Of a stretch of 64,000 bases of DNA, positions 33,564-43,316 are shown in pieces. Source of the DNA: Prochlorococcus sp. AG-402-K16 (GTDB taxonomy: Bacteria; Cyanobacteriota; Cyanobacteriia; PCC-6307; Cyanobiaceae). The stretch's first letter is position 1. The number at the start of each line of letters is the position of its first letter. The notes under the pieces are model-generated. The model saw only the letters and a list, made by a program, of their open reading frames with translations. It did no database searches and was not told the origin of the DNA. A program made the position numbers and the translations under genes. The stretch is from positions 96,112 to 160,111 of the forward strand of contig QCIH01000003.1 of the NCBI GenBank assembly GCA_003216795.1, written 5' to 3'.

Positions 33564-34623
33564 GTGGAAGAACCTCCTCAGGGAATACAAAGTTTTCGTG
33601 TGGTTGATCCACAGAAGACATCCATGCTCGCATACCTTCGTTCAAAAGTATATTTTTTGTATAGAAAGTTTCAAATTCTGGATCTTCTGCTGCACGGATT
33701 TCTTGGCTTACGAAATCATAAGCTCTTAAGTTTAGTGCTAAGCCTACAATACCAATTGAAGATGTCCACATACCCATAACAGGTACAAATAACATCAAGA
33801 AATGTAAGAAACGTTTGTTTGAGAAAGCAATACCGAAGATTTGACTCCAGAATCTATTCGCTGTAATCATTGAATAAGTTTCTTCTTCTTGAGTTGGGTC
33901 AAAAGCTCTAAATGTTGAACTTTGAACCTTACCATCTGTATAGATACTTGTATCTTCATACAAAGTGTTTTGTACTGTAGCTCCATGGATAGCGCAAAGC
34001 AGAGCACCACCAAGAATTCCAGCAACACCCATCATGTGGAATGGATTTAAAGTGATATTGTGAAAACCTTGAATGAACAGAATATAACGGAAGATTGCTG
34101 CAACACCGAATGAAGGTGCGAAGAACCAACTATGCTGTCCTAAAGGATAAATAAGGAAAATACTTGTGAATACTGCAATTACTGCTGAGAATGCTAGAGC
34201 GTTGTATGGTCTAATTCCAACAAGGCCAGCAATTTCAAACTGACGAAGCATAAAACCAATTAGGCCAAATACTCCATGTAATGCAACAAAGTTCCAAAGT
34301 CCACCAAGCTGTAGCCATCTTACGAAACTACCTTGGGCTTCAGGACCCCATAAAAATAGAAGACTGTGTCCCATGGCATCACCAGGGGTACTTACAGCTG
34401 CTGTTAAAAAGTTACAACCTTCAAGGTATGAGCTTGCAACTCCATGTGTGTACCAAGAGGTAACAAATGTTGTTCCGACAAACCAACCACCTATAGCAAG
34501 ATATGCACAAGGAAGTAGAAGTAGTCCGGACCAACCAATAAATACAAAGCGGTCGCGCTTCAACCAATCATCGAGGACATCAAACCATCCTCTTTGTGGT
34601 GCGCTACCAACTGCGATCGTCAT
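33547..34623 (-). CDS. psbD: photosystem II D2 reaction-centre protein
   Basis: 358 residues, normal length. [20 protein letters not shown] opens the protein. [36 protein letters not shown] (chlorophyll P_D2 His region) and [20 protein letters not shown] (quinone and non-heme iron His) are all intact. Forms the PSII heart with D1. Probable promoter lies in the 180 bases between it and ycf4. Co-transcribed with psbC. Confidence 0.98.
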   Translation of the reverse strand: MTIAVGSAPQRGWFDVLDDWLKRDRFVFIGWSGLLLLPCAYLAIGGWFVGTTFVTSWYTHGVASSYLEGCNFLTAAVSTPGDAMGHSLLFLWGPEAQGSFVRWLQLGGLWNFVALHGVFGLIGFMLRQFEIAGLVGIRPYNALAFSAVIAVFTSIFLIYPLGQHSWFFAPSFGVAAIFRYILFIQGFHNITLNPFHMMGVAGILGGALLCAIHGATVQNTLYEDTSIYTDGKVQSSTFRAFDPTQEEETYSMITANRFWSQIFGIAFSNKRFLHFLMLFVPVMGMWTSSIGIVGLALNLRAYDFVSQEIRAAEDPEFETFYTKNILLNEGMRAWMSSVDQPHENFVFPEEVLPRGNAL

Positions 34624-34806
34624 GAGAAATCGTTTTTAGCTTCGGGATACGCAGTGACTGTAACAAAGATTGAGAGTAATGTGGGGAAATATATGTATAT
34701 CTGAAATGCCTTGTAAAGCTTTCCTGACTTTTTTATTAAAAATTAGGTAAGAATACTCCCTTAGTTTGTTAAATTATCTGAATTAGGCTCTAAAAAAAAG
34801 ATAAAA

Positions 34807-35364
34807 ATGAATTCAGACCTCACGTCATTCGATAAAATCGAACAAAAAATTGGTGGATCAAGAAAAATTTCAAATTATATTATTGGAGGAATGCTGACTA
34901 TAGGAGGTATTGGTTTTCTTTTGGCCTCCATATCCAGCTACACAGGAAGGGATTTATTACCTTTAGGAAATCCTTCAACTTTGTTGTTTATCCCTCAAGG
35001 AATAATAATGGGAGCATACGGAGTAATAGCTAATTTATTAAATTTTTACTTGTGGTATTTGGTTTACATAAACTTTGGTTCAGGAAGTAATTATTTTGAT
35101 AAATCCTCAAAATCTGTAGAAATAAAAAGAAAGGGATTATTTAAAGATGTTGAAGTTAAATTAAATTTTGATGAAATTAAATCTGTTAAGTTGGATATAA
35201 GTGAGGGATTTAATCCTAGAAGAAGAATTGCTTTAGTACTAAAAGGTAGAAAAAAACCTCTCCCTTTAAGTGGAGCAGGTGAACTTAAACCACTTCTTCA
35301 GGTTGAAGAAGAAGGAGCTCGTCTAGCTAAATTTTTAGATGTTAATTTGGAGGGCCTAAAATAA
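34807..35364 (+). CDS. ycf4: photosystem I assembly protein Ycf4
   Basis: 185 residues. Two membrane helices near 22-42 and 60-88 (SNYIIGGMLTIGGIGFLLAS, LFIPQGIIMGAYGVIANLLN) followed by a soluble domain (SVEIKRKGLFKDVEVKLNF, SGAGELKPLLQVEEEGARLA) match Ycf4. It helps build photosystem I in the thylakoid membrane. Divergent from psbD. Its last codons overlap the apparent start of the next gene. Confidence 0.93.
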   Translation: MNSDLTSFDKIEQKIGGSRKISNYIIGGMLTIGGIGFLLASISSYTGRDLLPLGNPSTLLFIPQGIIMGAYGVIANLLNFYLWYLVYINFGSGSNYFDKSSKSVEIKRKGLFKDVEVKLNFDEIKSVKLDISEGFNPRRRIALVLKGRKKPLPLSGAGELKPLLQVEEEGARLAKFLDVNLEGLK

Positions 35365-36017
35365 AAAAAAAATATTTTTTAAAAACATTATCTTTTTTAC
35401 AGGTTTTGTTTTTGGTTCAAGCTTGTAGTTATAAAAGTAAGATTGATTCGAATTATTACTGCCAAAAACTTAAATTTAGTTGTATTCAGAGTAATAAAGT
35501 AGTTAATTTTAAAACTTCAAAAGGTGATTTTGAGGTGAAATTATTTGGTAAAGATAACCCAGTAACAGTATCAAATTTTCTGGAAAACATAGACAATAAT
35601 ATTTATGAAAATAAAAAATTTTATAAAATAATAAATTATCCCCAAATAAGGTTTATACATGGCGGCATTAATCCAGAAAATAAATCTTATATAGAACGAA
35701 AACAAAACCTGAATAAGACAAGTCCAACAATACCTTTAGAAATAAAATTCAAAGAAGAAATAAAACCAAGATATAACTATCAAATAAAAAATCCTAGTGA
35801 AACAGTAAATTTAGTTAATACTTTTGAGAGTGGATCAATCGCTATGGTTAAAAGCGGTAAGAATAAGTCTTCATCTACTGAATTTTTTTTTGTAACTACT
35901 AAGATCCCAGAATTAGATGGAAGATATTCGATTTTTGGGAAAATTATTAAAGGATTAGACGTACTCGAAAAAATCAATAAAGAAGACTTCATCAAGGCAG
36001 TCCAGATATCTAATTAA
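35361..36017 (+). CDS. lipoprotein peptidyl-prolyl cis-trans isomerase, cyclophilin type
   Basis: About 218 residues. The frame includes a full lipoprotein signal: basic n-region, hydrophobic core and the lipobox LVQAC. That signal begins at an ATA (35361-35363) that overlaps the ycf4 stop codon. GGAGGG at 35349-35354 is well spaced for this ATA. The first canonical start (TTG, 35406) would cut the signal peptide. The cyclophilin domain has [35 protein letters not shown] and [18 protein letters not shown]. Probably a periplasmic or lumenal folding factor. Confidence 0.8.
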   Translation: MKKKYFLKTLSFLQVLFLVQACSYKSKIDSNYYCQKLKFSCIQSNKVVNFKTSKGDFEVKLFGKDNPVTVSNFLENIDNNIYENKKFYKIINYPQIRFIHGGINPENKSYIERKQNLNKTSPTIPLEIKFKEEIKPRYNYQIKNPSETVNLVNTFESGSIAMVKSGKNKSSSTEFFFVTTKIPELDGRYSIFGKIIKGLDVLEKINKEDFIKAVQISN

Positions 36018-36538
36018 ATTTCTAGAGAGTATTTATTTATTTTCAACATTTCTGTATTAACTCCTGAAGAGCGTTTAAGAGCCACCTTACCAGTCCTCGC
36101 TATTTCAAGGATGCCGTATGGCTCGAGTAATTTCTCAAGAGCAACTAACTTCCCAGGATCTCCAACTACCTCAAGAGTTAAGGCCATATCTGATACATCA
36201 ACAACTTTTGCACGGAAAATCTGTACTATATCAAGGATATTACTCCTAGTATCTTCTTTCGATGAAACTTTTAGTAACATCAATTCCCTCTCAACAGCTG
36301 CGAGATTAGTAAAATCTACAACTCCCAGAACATTAAATAACTTATTAAGTTGCTTAGTCATTTGCTGAAGAGTTTCATCATCACCCTCTACTACCATTGT
36401 TAACCTTGAAATCCCTTTGGATTCTGCAGGTCCTACTGCAAGGCTATCTATGTTAAATCCCCTTCTAGCGAAGAGACCTGAGATTCTACTCAAGGCTCCA
36501 GATTCATCTTCTACAAGAACTGATAATGTATGTTTCAT
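36014..36538 (-). CDS. ilvH: acetolactate synthase small (regulatory) subunit
   Basis: 174 residues. The N-terminal ACT domain ([20 protein letters not shown] and [13 protein letters not shown]) binds valine for feedback control of branched-chain amino acid synthesis. The C-terminal half ([31 protein letters not shown]) is typical. Three bases after the start of the upstream alpha/beta hydrolase gene on the same strand; converges with the isomerase gene with a four-base overlap. Confidence 0.96.
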   Translation of the reverse strand: MKHTLSVLVEDESGALSRISGLFARRGFNIDSLAVGPAESKGISRLTMVVEGDDETLQQMTKQLNKLFNVLGVVDFTNLAAVERELMLLKVSSKEDTRSNILDIVQIFRAKVVDVSDMALTLEVVGDPGKLVALEKLLEPYGILEIARTGKVALKRSSGVNTEMLKINKYSLEI

Positions 36539-36541
36539 ATT

Positions 36542-37501
36542 TTAAAAGGTTTTTAAATCTCTAATCCATTCATAAGAAATTCTATTGAATACTGAAGGGT
36601 CTTCATCATGGATACAATGCCCTGAATTGGATACTATTTTTAATTTTACCCATCTATGGAAATTTGCAATCTTTTTACCAACAAACAAAGGTATGAAATT
36701 ATCTTTTTCGCCCCAAATCAATAAAAAAGGAACTTTTTTTGAGGCGCTAAGTTTTCTCAAAAGGTGAGAAGCTTTAAATTTTTCATCTCTAGAAGACATT
36801 CCAATACACATTGCTCTTAATGATCTAGCTGAAGTTCTCCTTAAAACTGGTTTTGTTACCAAATCTATTAGTTCGCGATCAATATTATCTTTTTTGAAAT
36901 ATGCAGAATTTAGTCCCAGTTTAATAACTCCTAATTTAGTTATTAAAAATAAAATAATCTCCAAAGGGAAAAACAAAAAAAATATTGTTATGAATCTATC
37001 TTGAAATTTCTTAAATGATGATTTCTTTGTTATGGACTTTTTATTTTCTTGAATTTGATCTGGCAAAGGAGATGCAATAACTGTTGCAATCTGATCCTCT
37101 AATGAAACAGCGCATGTTAAAGCAACTAGTGATCCAAGGGAATTGCCAATAAGAATTACTTTCCCAGAATTCTTTGGTCTTATTACCTGTGCAATAAAGT
37201 CTTTCACTTGATCACACCAAATCTCATTATTTAATTTTCCAATTTGTCTAATCCCAGGTTGATCTGAATCCCCAAATCCTATTAAATCCAAGGAATAAGA
37301 GGCAAAATTCTTTTTCGCAAAATACTCTAAATTATTTCTCCAATGTTTTCGACTTGCTCCAAATCCATGGAGAAAGATAATTGGGATCTCATTTTCTTCG
37401 CCTGTAACACTCCAACAAATTTTAAAACCATTCCAATTCCAGTAATTAGGAATGTTTATATTTTTTTTAAAATTATTTTTCATATATTCAAAAATTTTCA
37501 A
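36542..37501 (-). CDS. alpha/beta hydrolase
   Basis: 319 residues. The oxyanion loop IFLHGFGASRKHW (near residue 42), nucleophile elbow LIGNSLGSLVAL (near 121) and the C-terminal His in SNSGHCIHDEDP show a complete catalytic set. A cap domain lies between. The substrate is unknown; relatives include esterases and chlorophyll- or quinone-modifying enzymes. Its stop is three bases from the ilvH start codon. A second Met at residue 6 is an alternative start. Confidence 0.85.
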   Translation of the reverse strand: MKIFEYMKNNFKKNINIPNYWNWNGFKICWSVTGEENEIPIIFLHGFGASRKHWRNNLEYFAKKNFASYSLDLIGFGDSDQPGIRQIGKLNNEIWCDQVKDFIAQVIRPKNSGKVILIGNSLGSLVALTCAVSLEDQIATVIASPLPDQIQENKKSITKKSSFKKFQDRFITIFFLFFPLEIILFLITKLGVIKLGLNSAYFKKDNIDRELIDLVTKPVLRRTSARSLRAMCIGMSSRDEKFKASHLLRKLSASKKVPFLLIWGEKDNFIPLFVGKKIANFHRWVKLKIVSNSGHCIHDEDPSVFNRISYEWIRDLKTF

Positions 37502-37576
37502 GATATTTGAATTATCTACATTTTTAACAAATAAATGTATTTTGAATGTAAATTATAGTAATCATTCAATTTTACT

Positions 37577-37675
37577 ATGGCTAAAGAAATTTTTAGTATT
37601 GCAGCAGTTTTTTGGATACTAATACCAATAGGATTAGTTGGTGGGGCTTTGTTATTAAAGTTTCAGGGAGACTGA
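37577..37675 (+). CDS. petM: cytochrome b6-f complex subunit PetM
   Basis: 32 residues ([20 protein letters not shown], ending LLLKFQGD): one membrane helix and a short stromal-side tail. The L.L...GLV.GALLLK.QGD pattern fits PetM (subunit VII) of the cytochrome b6f complex in the thylakoid. Divergent from the hydrolase gene and followed by ycf39. Confidence 0.85.
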
Positions 37676-37732
37676 TTCTCACGGATACATCGCAATTTGA
37701 GTTATGGTCTTAAAGTTAAGTAAATCTTAAGT

Positions 37733-38695
37733 ATGAAGATTCTTTTAGTAGGAGCAACAGGGACACTTGGTAGACAAATAGCAAAGCAAGCTATAGAAGA
37801 GGGACATGAAGTAAGATGCTTTGTAAGAAATCCAAGAAAATCTTCTTTTCTACAAGAATGGGGTTGTGAGCTAACAAAAGGTAATTTATTAAATTCTTCT
37901 GATATCGAATATGCATTGCAAGATATTGAAGTAGTTATTGATGCAGCGACTAGTAGGCCAGATGATCCAAAAAGTATTTATGAAATTGATTGGGATGGAA
38001 AACTTAACTTATTCAATGCTTGCGAATCTTTAAACGTAAAAAGGGTAATATTCCTTTCTATCCTCCTAACAGAAAAGTTTAGAAATGTTCCTTTAATGGA
38101 CATTAAATATTGTACTGAAAAACTTCTTGAAAAATCTGGTTTAGACTATACAATCTTCAAATGCGCAGCTTTTATGCAAGGAGTGATTGGTCAATTCGCA
38201 ATCCCAATCCTGGATAGTCAAGCAGTGTGGATGAGTGGAACTCCAACTAAAATTGCTTATATGAATACTCAAGATATGGCGAAAGTTGTTGTAGCAGCAG
38301 TAAATAATCCAAAAACTCACAGAACATCATTGCCATTAGTAGGTCCCAAAGCATGGGATTCAAATGAAGTTATATCTTTATGTGAAAAATTTAGTGAAAA
38401 AAAGGCGAAAATTTTTAGAGTTTCCCCCTTCCTTATTAGTGTCACTCAAAAAGTAGTTTCCTTTTTCCAAGATTCTCTTAATGTTGCTGAGCGATTAGCT
38501 TTTGCTGAAGTAACTAGTAGTGGTGAATCACTAGATGCTGACATGAGCAAAACTTACGAAATATTGGAACTTAAAAAAGAGGATATGACCTCACTAGAGA
38601 GTTATATAAAGGAGTACTATCAACAAATACTTAAAAGATTAAGGGAAATGGAAGCAGATCTTAATATTGAAGAAAAAAAGAGATTACCTTTTTAG
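37733..38695 (+). CDS. ycf39: Ycf39-like NAD(P)-binding PSII assembly factor
   Basis: 320 residues of the atypical short-chain dehydrogenase/NmrA type. The dinucleotide loop is ILLVGATGTLGRQIAKQA at residues 3-20. VKRVIFLSILLTEKFRNVPLM and YCTEKLLEKSGLDYTIFK follow. The family takes part in early D1 assembly and chlorophyll delivery with Hlip proteins. Placement beside petM agrees with a photosynthetic role. Confidence 0.92.
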   Translation: MKILLVGATGTLGRQIAKQAIEEGHEVRCFVRNPRKSSFLQEWGCELTKGNLLNSSDIEYALQDIEVVIDAATSRPDDPKSIYEIDWDGKLNLFNACESLNVKRVIFLSILLTEKFRNVPLMDIKYCTEKLLEKSGLDYTIFKCAAFMQGVIGQFAIPILDSQAVWMSGTPTKIAYMNTQDMAKVVVAAVNNPKTHRTSLPLVGPKAWDSNEVISLCEKFSEKKAKIFRVSPFLISVTQKVVSFFQDSLNVAERLAFAEVTSSGESLDADMSKTYEILELKKEDMTSLESYIKEYYQQILKRLREMEADLNIEEKKRLPF

Positions 38696-38750
38696 TATTG
38701 CAATTTTAAGCTTATATAGTATATTTGTACTATATAAATAGTATCGATTT

Positions 38751-38963
38751 ATGTCTGTTTCTAAATCTAAAAATCTTGAACGAAAACTAGATAATTTTGC
38801 AAAAGAAGCAAAAAATGAATTGAATAATGTTTGCGGATCTTCGTTATGGGAAAGCCTTGGGTTTGTTTTTTTTGATCAATTAGAAGATTCTGAAAAAATT
38901 GCGAAAGCAAATTTTTACTATGGTCAACTTCAAATAATTAATGAAATTAAATTTTCAATTTGA
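38751..38963 (+). CDS. small helical protein, unknown function
   Basis: 70 residues, Lys/Glu-rich at the start (KSKNLERKLDNFAKEAKN) with GSSLWESLGFVFFDQLEDSE in the middle. Probably a soluble helical protein. Not recognised. A TATATAGTATATTTGTAC stretch about 40 bases upstream may hold its promoter. The coding-like composition supports it. Confidence 0.6.
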   Translation: MSVSKSKNLERKLDNFAKEAKNELNNVCGSSLWESLGFVFFDQLEDSEKIAKANFYYGQLQIINEIKFSI

Positions 38964-39055
38964 ATTGCATTTAGTATTCTTACTGATGTAATTTTTCTTA
39001 AATCAATTTTGGCCAATCTTTTTCTGATAATATGAACCTAGTAAAAGATTAATTA

Positions 39056-39322
39056 ATGATTGAAACTTCAGGTGTAATAGAAAAAGAGCAGGGGAATGGA
39101 TTTTATTTGGTTACCTTAGAACAGCCTGAAGGTCATCAATGTTTATGTAGAGCTGCAGGTAAATTGACTAAATTTAGAATTAAATTATTAGCTGGAGACA
39201 AAGTTTTAGTTGAGATAAGTCCTTATGATCTTTCTAGAGGGAGGATAACTTATAGAGAGAGAAATGCCGGTGGTGCAAGACCTACTACTAATAAAAATAA
39301 TCCTAAGAGAAATAATAAATAA
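39056..39322 (+). CDS. infA: translation initiation factor IF-1
   Basis: 88 residues of the S1/OB fold: MIETSGVIEKEQGNGFYLVT, then RIKLLAGDKVLVEISPYDLSRGRITYRER, which is diagnostic. The C-terminus carries an extra basic tail (ARPTTNKNNPKRNNK) beyond the usual 72 residues. It converges with the NTRC gene, nine bases between stops. Confidence 0.95.
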   Translation: MIETSGVIEKEQGNGFYLVTLEQPEGHQCLCRAAGKLTKFRIKLLAGDKVLVEISPYDLSRGRITYRERNAGGARPTTNKNNPKRNNK

Positions 39323-39331
39323 AAAGTTAAT

Positions 39332-40708
39332 TTAGATAATATTTTCTATCGCTTCTTTAAACTCGCTTCTTTGTTTAACACCTTGCCATTGTTTTTTTAA
39401 TAATTTTTCTTTAAAAAGTTGAACTGTTGGTGTGCCGTTAATACCAGCTTGTTTTGCAATATCTTGATCTTTATCAATATCTATTTCAACGCCAAGAACA
39501 GCACCATCAAGTTCCTTAATTATTCTTTTTAACTGAGGTTTCAAAACATGACATGGCCCGCAGCTTGGGGAACTGAAAATTACTAAGATAGGTTTTTTAC
39601 TCTCGTGATAAAGTTTTCTCAATGCATAACTCCCTTTTTGCCATTCAGAATTTGAATCGAAAGTATCTTCATTAACTTCTTCTTCATTAAAATTTGATGA
39701 ATTAAGTTTTTTTTCTGGTTCGGGAGTTTCTCTTACTATAGTTTTTGCTAAGTTTTTCTCGGCTAACCATCTTTCAGTAGCTAATGCTGCCATGCATCCA
39801 GTTCCCGCAGCGGTAACTCCTTGTCTCCACTCAGAATCCACAACATCACCTGCAGCGAAGATGCCTTCAATAGATGTTTCTGGCCTTCCTGATTTGCAAG
39901 CAATATAGCCTTTATTATCTAAATCAATTTTGTTGTCTAAGAACTTCGTGTTAGGTGTGTGCCCTATCGCGTAAAAAAGACCTTTTATATTGATTTCCCC
40001 TTTACCTCCTTGAGAGTGAATAGTTTCTATTTTCTCAAGCCATTCAGAACCATCTGCTTTATCAACTTTTGTGTTCCAATGAATTTCTATCTTTGGATTA
40101 GCTTTTACTCTATCAACCATTGCTGCGCTAGCCCTTAATTTTTCTGATCGAACAATCAAATGCACTTTGCTTCCATACTTTGTGAGATATGCTGCTTCTT
40201 CACATGCAGAGTCGCCACCTCCAATAACAGCTAATTCTTCATCTCTAAATTGTGGGGTGGCTCCATCGCATATTGCACAAGCACTTATTCCTTTACTCCA
40301 GAATTTATCTTCATTTATCACGCCTAATCTGTTTGCACTTGCTCCAGTTGCAATAATAATTGAGTTAGATTTTATAGTTCCTTCTAAAGTTTTTAATTCA
40401 AAGGGACGTAAATCGGTATTAATTGAGACTACATCACTTTCGTATAAATTAGTGCCCCATCTTTCTGCTTGAGCCTTCATTAGATCCATCAATTCAGGAC
40501 CCAGTACTCCATCTGGGAAACCTGGATAATTTTCAACAAATGTTGTAGTCATTAATTGCCCACCAGGAATTCCACCAGAATTAAATCCTGTTACGAGTAA
40601 TGGTTGAAGATTTGCTCTTGCTGCATAAATCGCAGCAGTGTAACCTGCAGGTCCGGACCCTATAATTACAACATTTTCTACGTTTGAAATCTTCTCTTTA
40701 TTTTCCAT
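39332..40708 (-). CDS. NADPH-thioredoxin reductase with C-terminal thioredoxin domain (NTRC)
   Basis: 458 residues in one chain. FAD-binding VVIIGSGPAGYTAAIYAARA (residues 13-32), redox pair C144-A-I-C147, NADPH loop AVIGGGDSACEEAAYL and GIFAAGDVVDSEWRQ form the reductase. A linker leads to a thioredoxin domain with CGPC at 383-386. NTRC uses NADPH to reduce 2-Cys peroxiredoxins and others, including in the dark. The fusion is normal for this family in plants and some cyanobacteria. Confidence 0.93.
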   Translation of the reverse strand: MENKEKISNVENVVIIGSGPAGYTAAIYAARANLQPLLVTGFNSGGIPGGQLMTTTFVENYPGFPDGVLGPELMDLMKAQAERWGTNLYESDVVSINTDLRPFELKTLEGTIKSNSIIIATGASANRLGVINEDKFWSKGISACAICDGATPQFRDEELAVIGGGDSACEEAAYLTKYGSKVHLIVRSEKLRASAAMVDRVKANPKIEIHWNTKVDKADGSEWLEKIETIHSQGGKGEINIKGLFYAIGHTPNTKFLDNKIDLDNKGYIACKSGRPETSIEGIFAAGDVVDSEWRQGVTAAGTGCMAALATERWLAEKNLAKTIVRETPEPEKKLNSSNFNEEEVNEDTFDSNSEWQKGSYALRKLYHESKKPILVIFSSPSCGPCHVLKPQLKRIIKELDGAVLGVEIDIDKDQDIAKQAGINGTPTVQLFKEKLLKKQWQGVKQRSEFKEAIENII

Positions 40709-40787
40709 TTATTTGCTAATTTCACTACTTATAATAATAAACAAACCCAAATAATGTAGGGCGGATTTCACTCGATAGATTTATTAC

Positions 40788-41012
40788 TCAATCGTTGACT
40801 TTTTGGTCTAATAATTTTTTTAATTCTTTTGGGAAGTTTAAAACAGAATCTTTTAAATTTTCGTTCTTTTCTCCAATATGTAATATCCATTCTCTAAATT
40901 CTTCTGCGATTGCATAACTATCTTCATACCTTTCTAAAGTGTCCATTGCAGAAATTCTGTTGGTAGCCCAACAAGTCGCTATGTCGATCCTTTTTCTGAT
41001 GAAATTGTCCAT
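40788..41012 (-). CDS. small acidic protein, unknown function
   Basis: 74 residues if the start is the ATG at 41012 (MDNFIRKRIDIATCWATNRI); a longer frame to 41045 adds eleven residues that look untypical. The rest is helical (AMDTLERYEDSYAIAEEFREW, EFREWILHIGEKNENL). Not recognised. Standalone. Confidence 0.6.
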   Translation of the reverse strand: MDNFIRKRIDIATCWATNRISAMDTLERYEDSYAIAEEFREWILHIGEKNENLKDSVLNFPKELKKLLDQKVND

Positions 41013-41165
41013 TGAATGTTGTAAGTTGTATATAGATAAACACATCGAATAACAGATATATTGTCTAATAAGTTACAACTTTGTACTTCCAAACAATAAT
41101 TTAATCTTTAATTTATATTTGAGCCAATTTTCGAAGGAATTATAAAAAAAATATAAAAAATGTGG

Positions 41166-41744
41166 TTAAACGGCCTCGCTGTGATTTGCGAGTAATCTTT
41201 CAACTTCCTCAAAACCCTCTTTAGCTGAATTTATTGCAAGTTCCTCACTAACTTTTTCTTCTGAAATTAATTTTGCGGATATTTTTTTTAAAAGAGATTC
41301 TTTCTTTTCTCTTAGTGAAATGACAATTTCCTCTTCAATGATAGATTTTATTGCTTTAGAAATTATTTTTTTGTCATTTGCTTCCTCAAATGTGCCCTGG
41401 ACTAATTCCTGAATAAATAATCGATGAACTTCACTACTTCTTAGAAAGCTTTCAGTGGCATTAATAATTCCTTCAACAAGAGCTTCATCAGGTTCAGAAT
41501 CATTTTCTGCGAGCTTAAATTCCCAATCTAAATGTCTTCTTTGCCAACCTGCTGAGTGGAGACTAGGCATGACTGTCTGTGAATAAGTATCAACCGACAT
41601 TTCATAAATTCTTTCTGCTAATTTTTCGCACCAGTCCTTACCATGCTTTTCTAGATTTTTCTGCATAGCTTGCCTTGGAACAGCATGACCACCATGATGA
41701 CTGTGACATACTCCATCTGGACATTCGATTGCTTTAATACTCAT
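41166..41744 (-). CDS. conserved-looking picocyanobacterial protein, unknown function
   Basis: 192 residues, mostly helical. The N-terminus CPDGVCHSHHGGHAVPRQAM has a Cys/His-rich patch that could bind metal. The remainder is charged helices (AERIYEMSVDTYSQTVMPSL, KKESLLKKISAKLISEEKV). No membrane helix. No known family; composition is that of a real gene. Divergent from pntA. Confidence 0.65.
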   Translation of the reverse strand: MSIKAIECPDGVCHSHHGGHAVPRQAMQKNLEKHGKDWCEKLAERIYEMSVDTYSQTVMPSLHSAGWQRRHLDWEFKLAENDSEPDEALVEGIINATESFLRSSEVHRLFIQELVQGTFEEANDKKIISKAIKSIIEEEIVISLREKKESLLKKISAKLISEEKVSEELAINSAKEGFEEVERLLANHSEAV

Positions 41745-41871
41745 CGGAATATTTAGTACCTATATATTCTAGATAGCTATTTTTTATAGAAAAGAAAATA
41801 TATTTTTAACAAAAATCCAAGACTTTTGACTTTCTTCAATTTATATTTAGTATGTTAAAAAAATAAATAAA

Positions 41872-43002
41872 TTGACAAAGATACTTATTCCTTCCGAAAC
41901 AAGCTCTGGTGAAAGGAGAGTTTCAGCTACTCCAGAGGCGGTAAAGAAATTAAAAAGCCTTGGATGTGATGTTTATATTGAAAGTTCAGCGGGAAAATTA
42001 TCAGGATTTAGTGACTTGTCATATGAAGAATCGGGTGGAACAATAATAAGTAACTTAGATCAAAAAATTTGGGGTGAAGCTGACCTAATATTTTGTGTTC
42101 AAACTCCATCAGAGGATAATTTAACTAAATTAAAGAAAGGTGCAGTTCTTCTTGGTCTTCTTAACCCATATGGTAATAAGGAGCTTCTCAAGATTATAAA
42201 TAATAATAAGATTTCAGCTTTATCTCTAGAATTGCTCCCAAGGATTAGTAGAGCGCAATCTTCTGATGTTCTCTCTTCACAGGCCAATATCGCTGGATAT
42301 AAAGCAGTTCTTTTAGCTGCAAGTGAGTTAGATAGATATTTCCCAATGCTTATGACTGCAGCAGGCACAGTTCAACCTGCCAAAGTAGTGGTTCTTGGTG
42401 GCGGCGTTGCAGGATTGCAGGCAGTTGCGACAGCAAAAAGACTTGGTGCAATAGTATTTGTATCTGATATTAGACCTGCCGTTAAAGAACAAGTAGAGTC
42501 CCTCGGAGCAAGATTTATAGAACTTCCTGAAGTGGATGAAAAACCTGGAGAAGCTGGAGGTTATGCAAAAGCTGTAACACCCGAATTCCTCTCAAAACAG
42601 AAGGCCACTTTAACTAAATATTTATCTGAAGCTGATGTTGCTATATGTACTGCGCAAGTTCTAGGTAAAAAAGCCCCTGTTTTAATAGACGCTCCCATGA
42701 TTGAAAAAATGAGACCTGGTGCAGTAATTATTGATTTAGCAGTTTCTCAGGGAGGGAACTGCGCAGGAACAAAATCAAATGAAACTATTATCAAAGATGG
42801 GGTAAAACTTATTGGAGCGGGCGAATTACCCTCTTCAGTTCCTTATGATGCAAGTTCACTTTATGCTAAGAACTTAACATCTTTGATTACACCATTTATA
42901 AAAGATGGTGTAATTAAATTAGATAAAGAGGATGAACTCATTTCTGGATGTTTATTAAGCGATGAAGGAGTTGTTCTTCAAAATAAAGTTTTTGAAAATT
43001 GA
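41872..43002 (+). CDS. pntA-1: NAD(P) transhydrogenase alpha subunit, part 1 (NAD(H)-binding)
   Basis: 376 residues from a TTG start (LTKILIPSETSSGERRVSATP). The NAD-binding loop VVVLGGGVAGLQAVATAKRLG lies near residues 171-191, and RPAVKEQVESLGARF follows, as in alanine dehydrogenase/PntA domains. Part of the membrane proton pump that moves hydride between NADH and NADP. The alpha subunit is split into two genes here, which is the normal cyanobacterial form. Confidence 0.93.
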   Translation: MTKILIPSETSSGERRVSATPEAVKKLKSLGCDVYIESSAGKLSGFSDLSYEESGGTIISNLDQKIWGEADLIFCVQTPSEDNLTKLKKGAVLLGLLNPYGNKELLKIINNNKISALSLELLPRISRAQSSDVLSSQANIAGYKAVLLAASELDRYFPMLMTAAGTVQPAKVVVLGGGVAGLQAVATAKRLGAIVFVSDIRPAVKEQVESLGARFIELPEVDEKPGEAGGYAKAVTPEFLSKQKATLTKYLSEADVAICTAQVLGKKAPVLIDAPMIEKMRPGAVIIDLAVSQGGNCAGTKSNETIIKDGVKLIGAGELPSSVPYDASSLYAKNLTSLITPFIKDGVIKLDKEDELISGCLLSDEGVVLQNKVFEN

Positions 43003-43014
43003 GGTTTTAAAATT

Positions 43015-43308
43015 ATGTCTTTTATAAGTCTTCTTTGGGTTCTTTTACTTGGTAGTTTATTAGGCCTTGAGTTAATTGGAAAAGTTCCTCCTACCCTTCA
43101 CACACCTCTAATGAGTGGAGCAAATGCAATTTCAGGAATAACAATGCTTGCAGCCTTAACTTTAATTGTAAAAGCAGAAGGTAACGTACCACTTTTAATC
43201 ATTGGTTCAGTTTCTCTTGGATTTGCTCTTTTCAACGTTGTAGGCGGTTTCTTTGTAACTGATCGAATGCTCGCGATGTTTAGTCGTAAACCATCAAATA
43301 AGAAGTAA
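43015..43308 (+). CDS. pntA-2: NAD(P) transhydrogenase alpha subunit, part 2 (membrane part)
   Basis: 97 residues, three or four membrane helices. VPPTLHTPLMSGANAISGIT is the conserved signature, and VVGGFFVTDRMLAMF the C-terminal end. It follows part 1 by 12 bases and precedes pntB by 8, so the three genes form an operon. Confidence 0.93.
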   Translation: MSFISLLWVLLLGSLLGLELIGKVPPTLHTPLMSGANAISGITMLAALTLIVKAEGNVPLLIIGSVSLGFALFNVVGGFFVTDRMLAMFSRKPSNKK

Positions 43309-43316
43309 TTTTTAAC

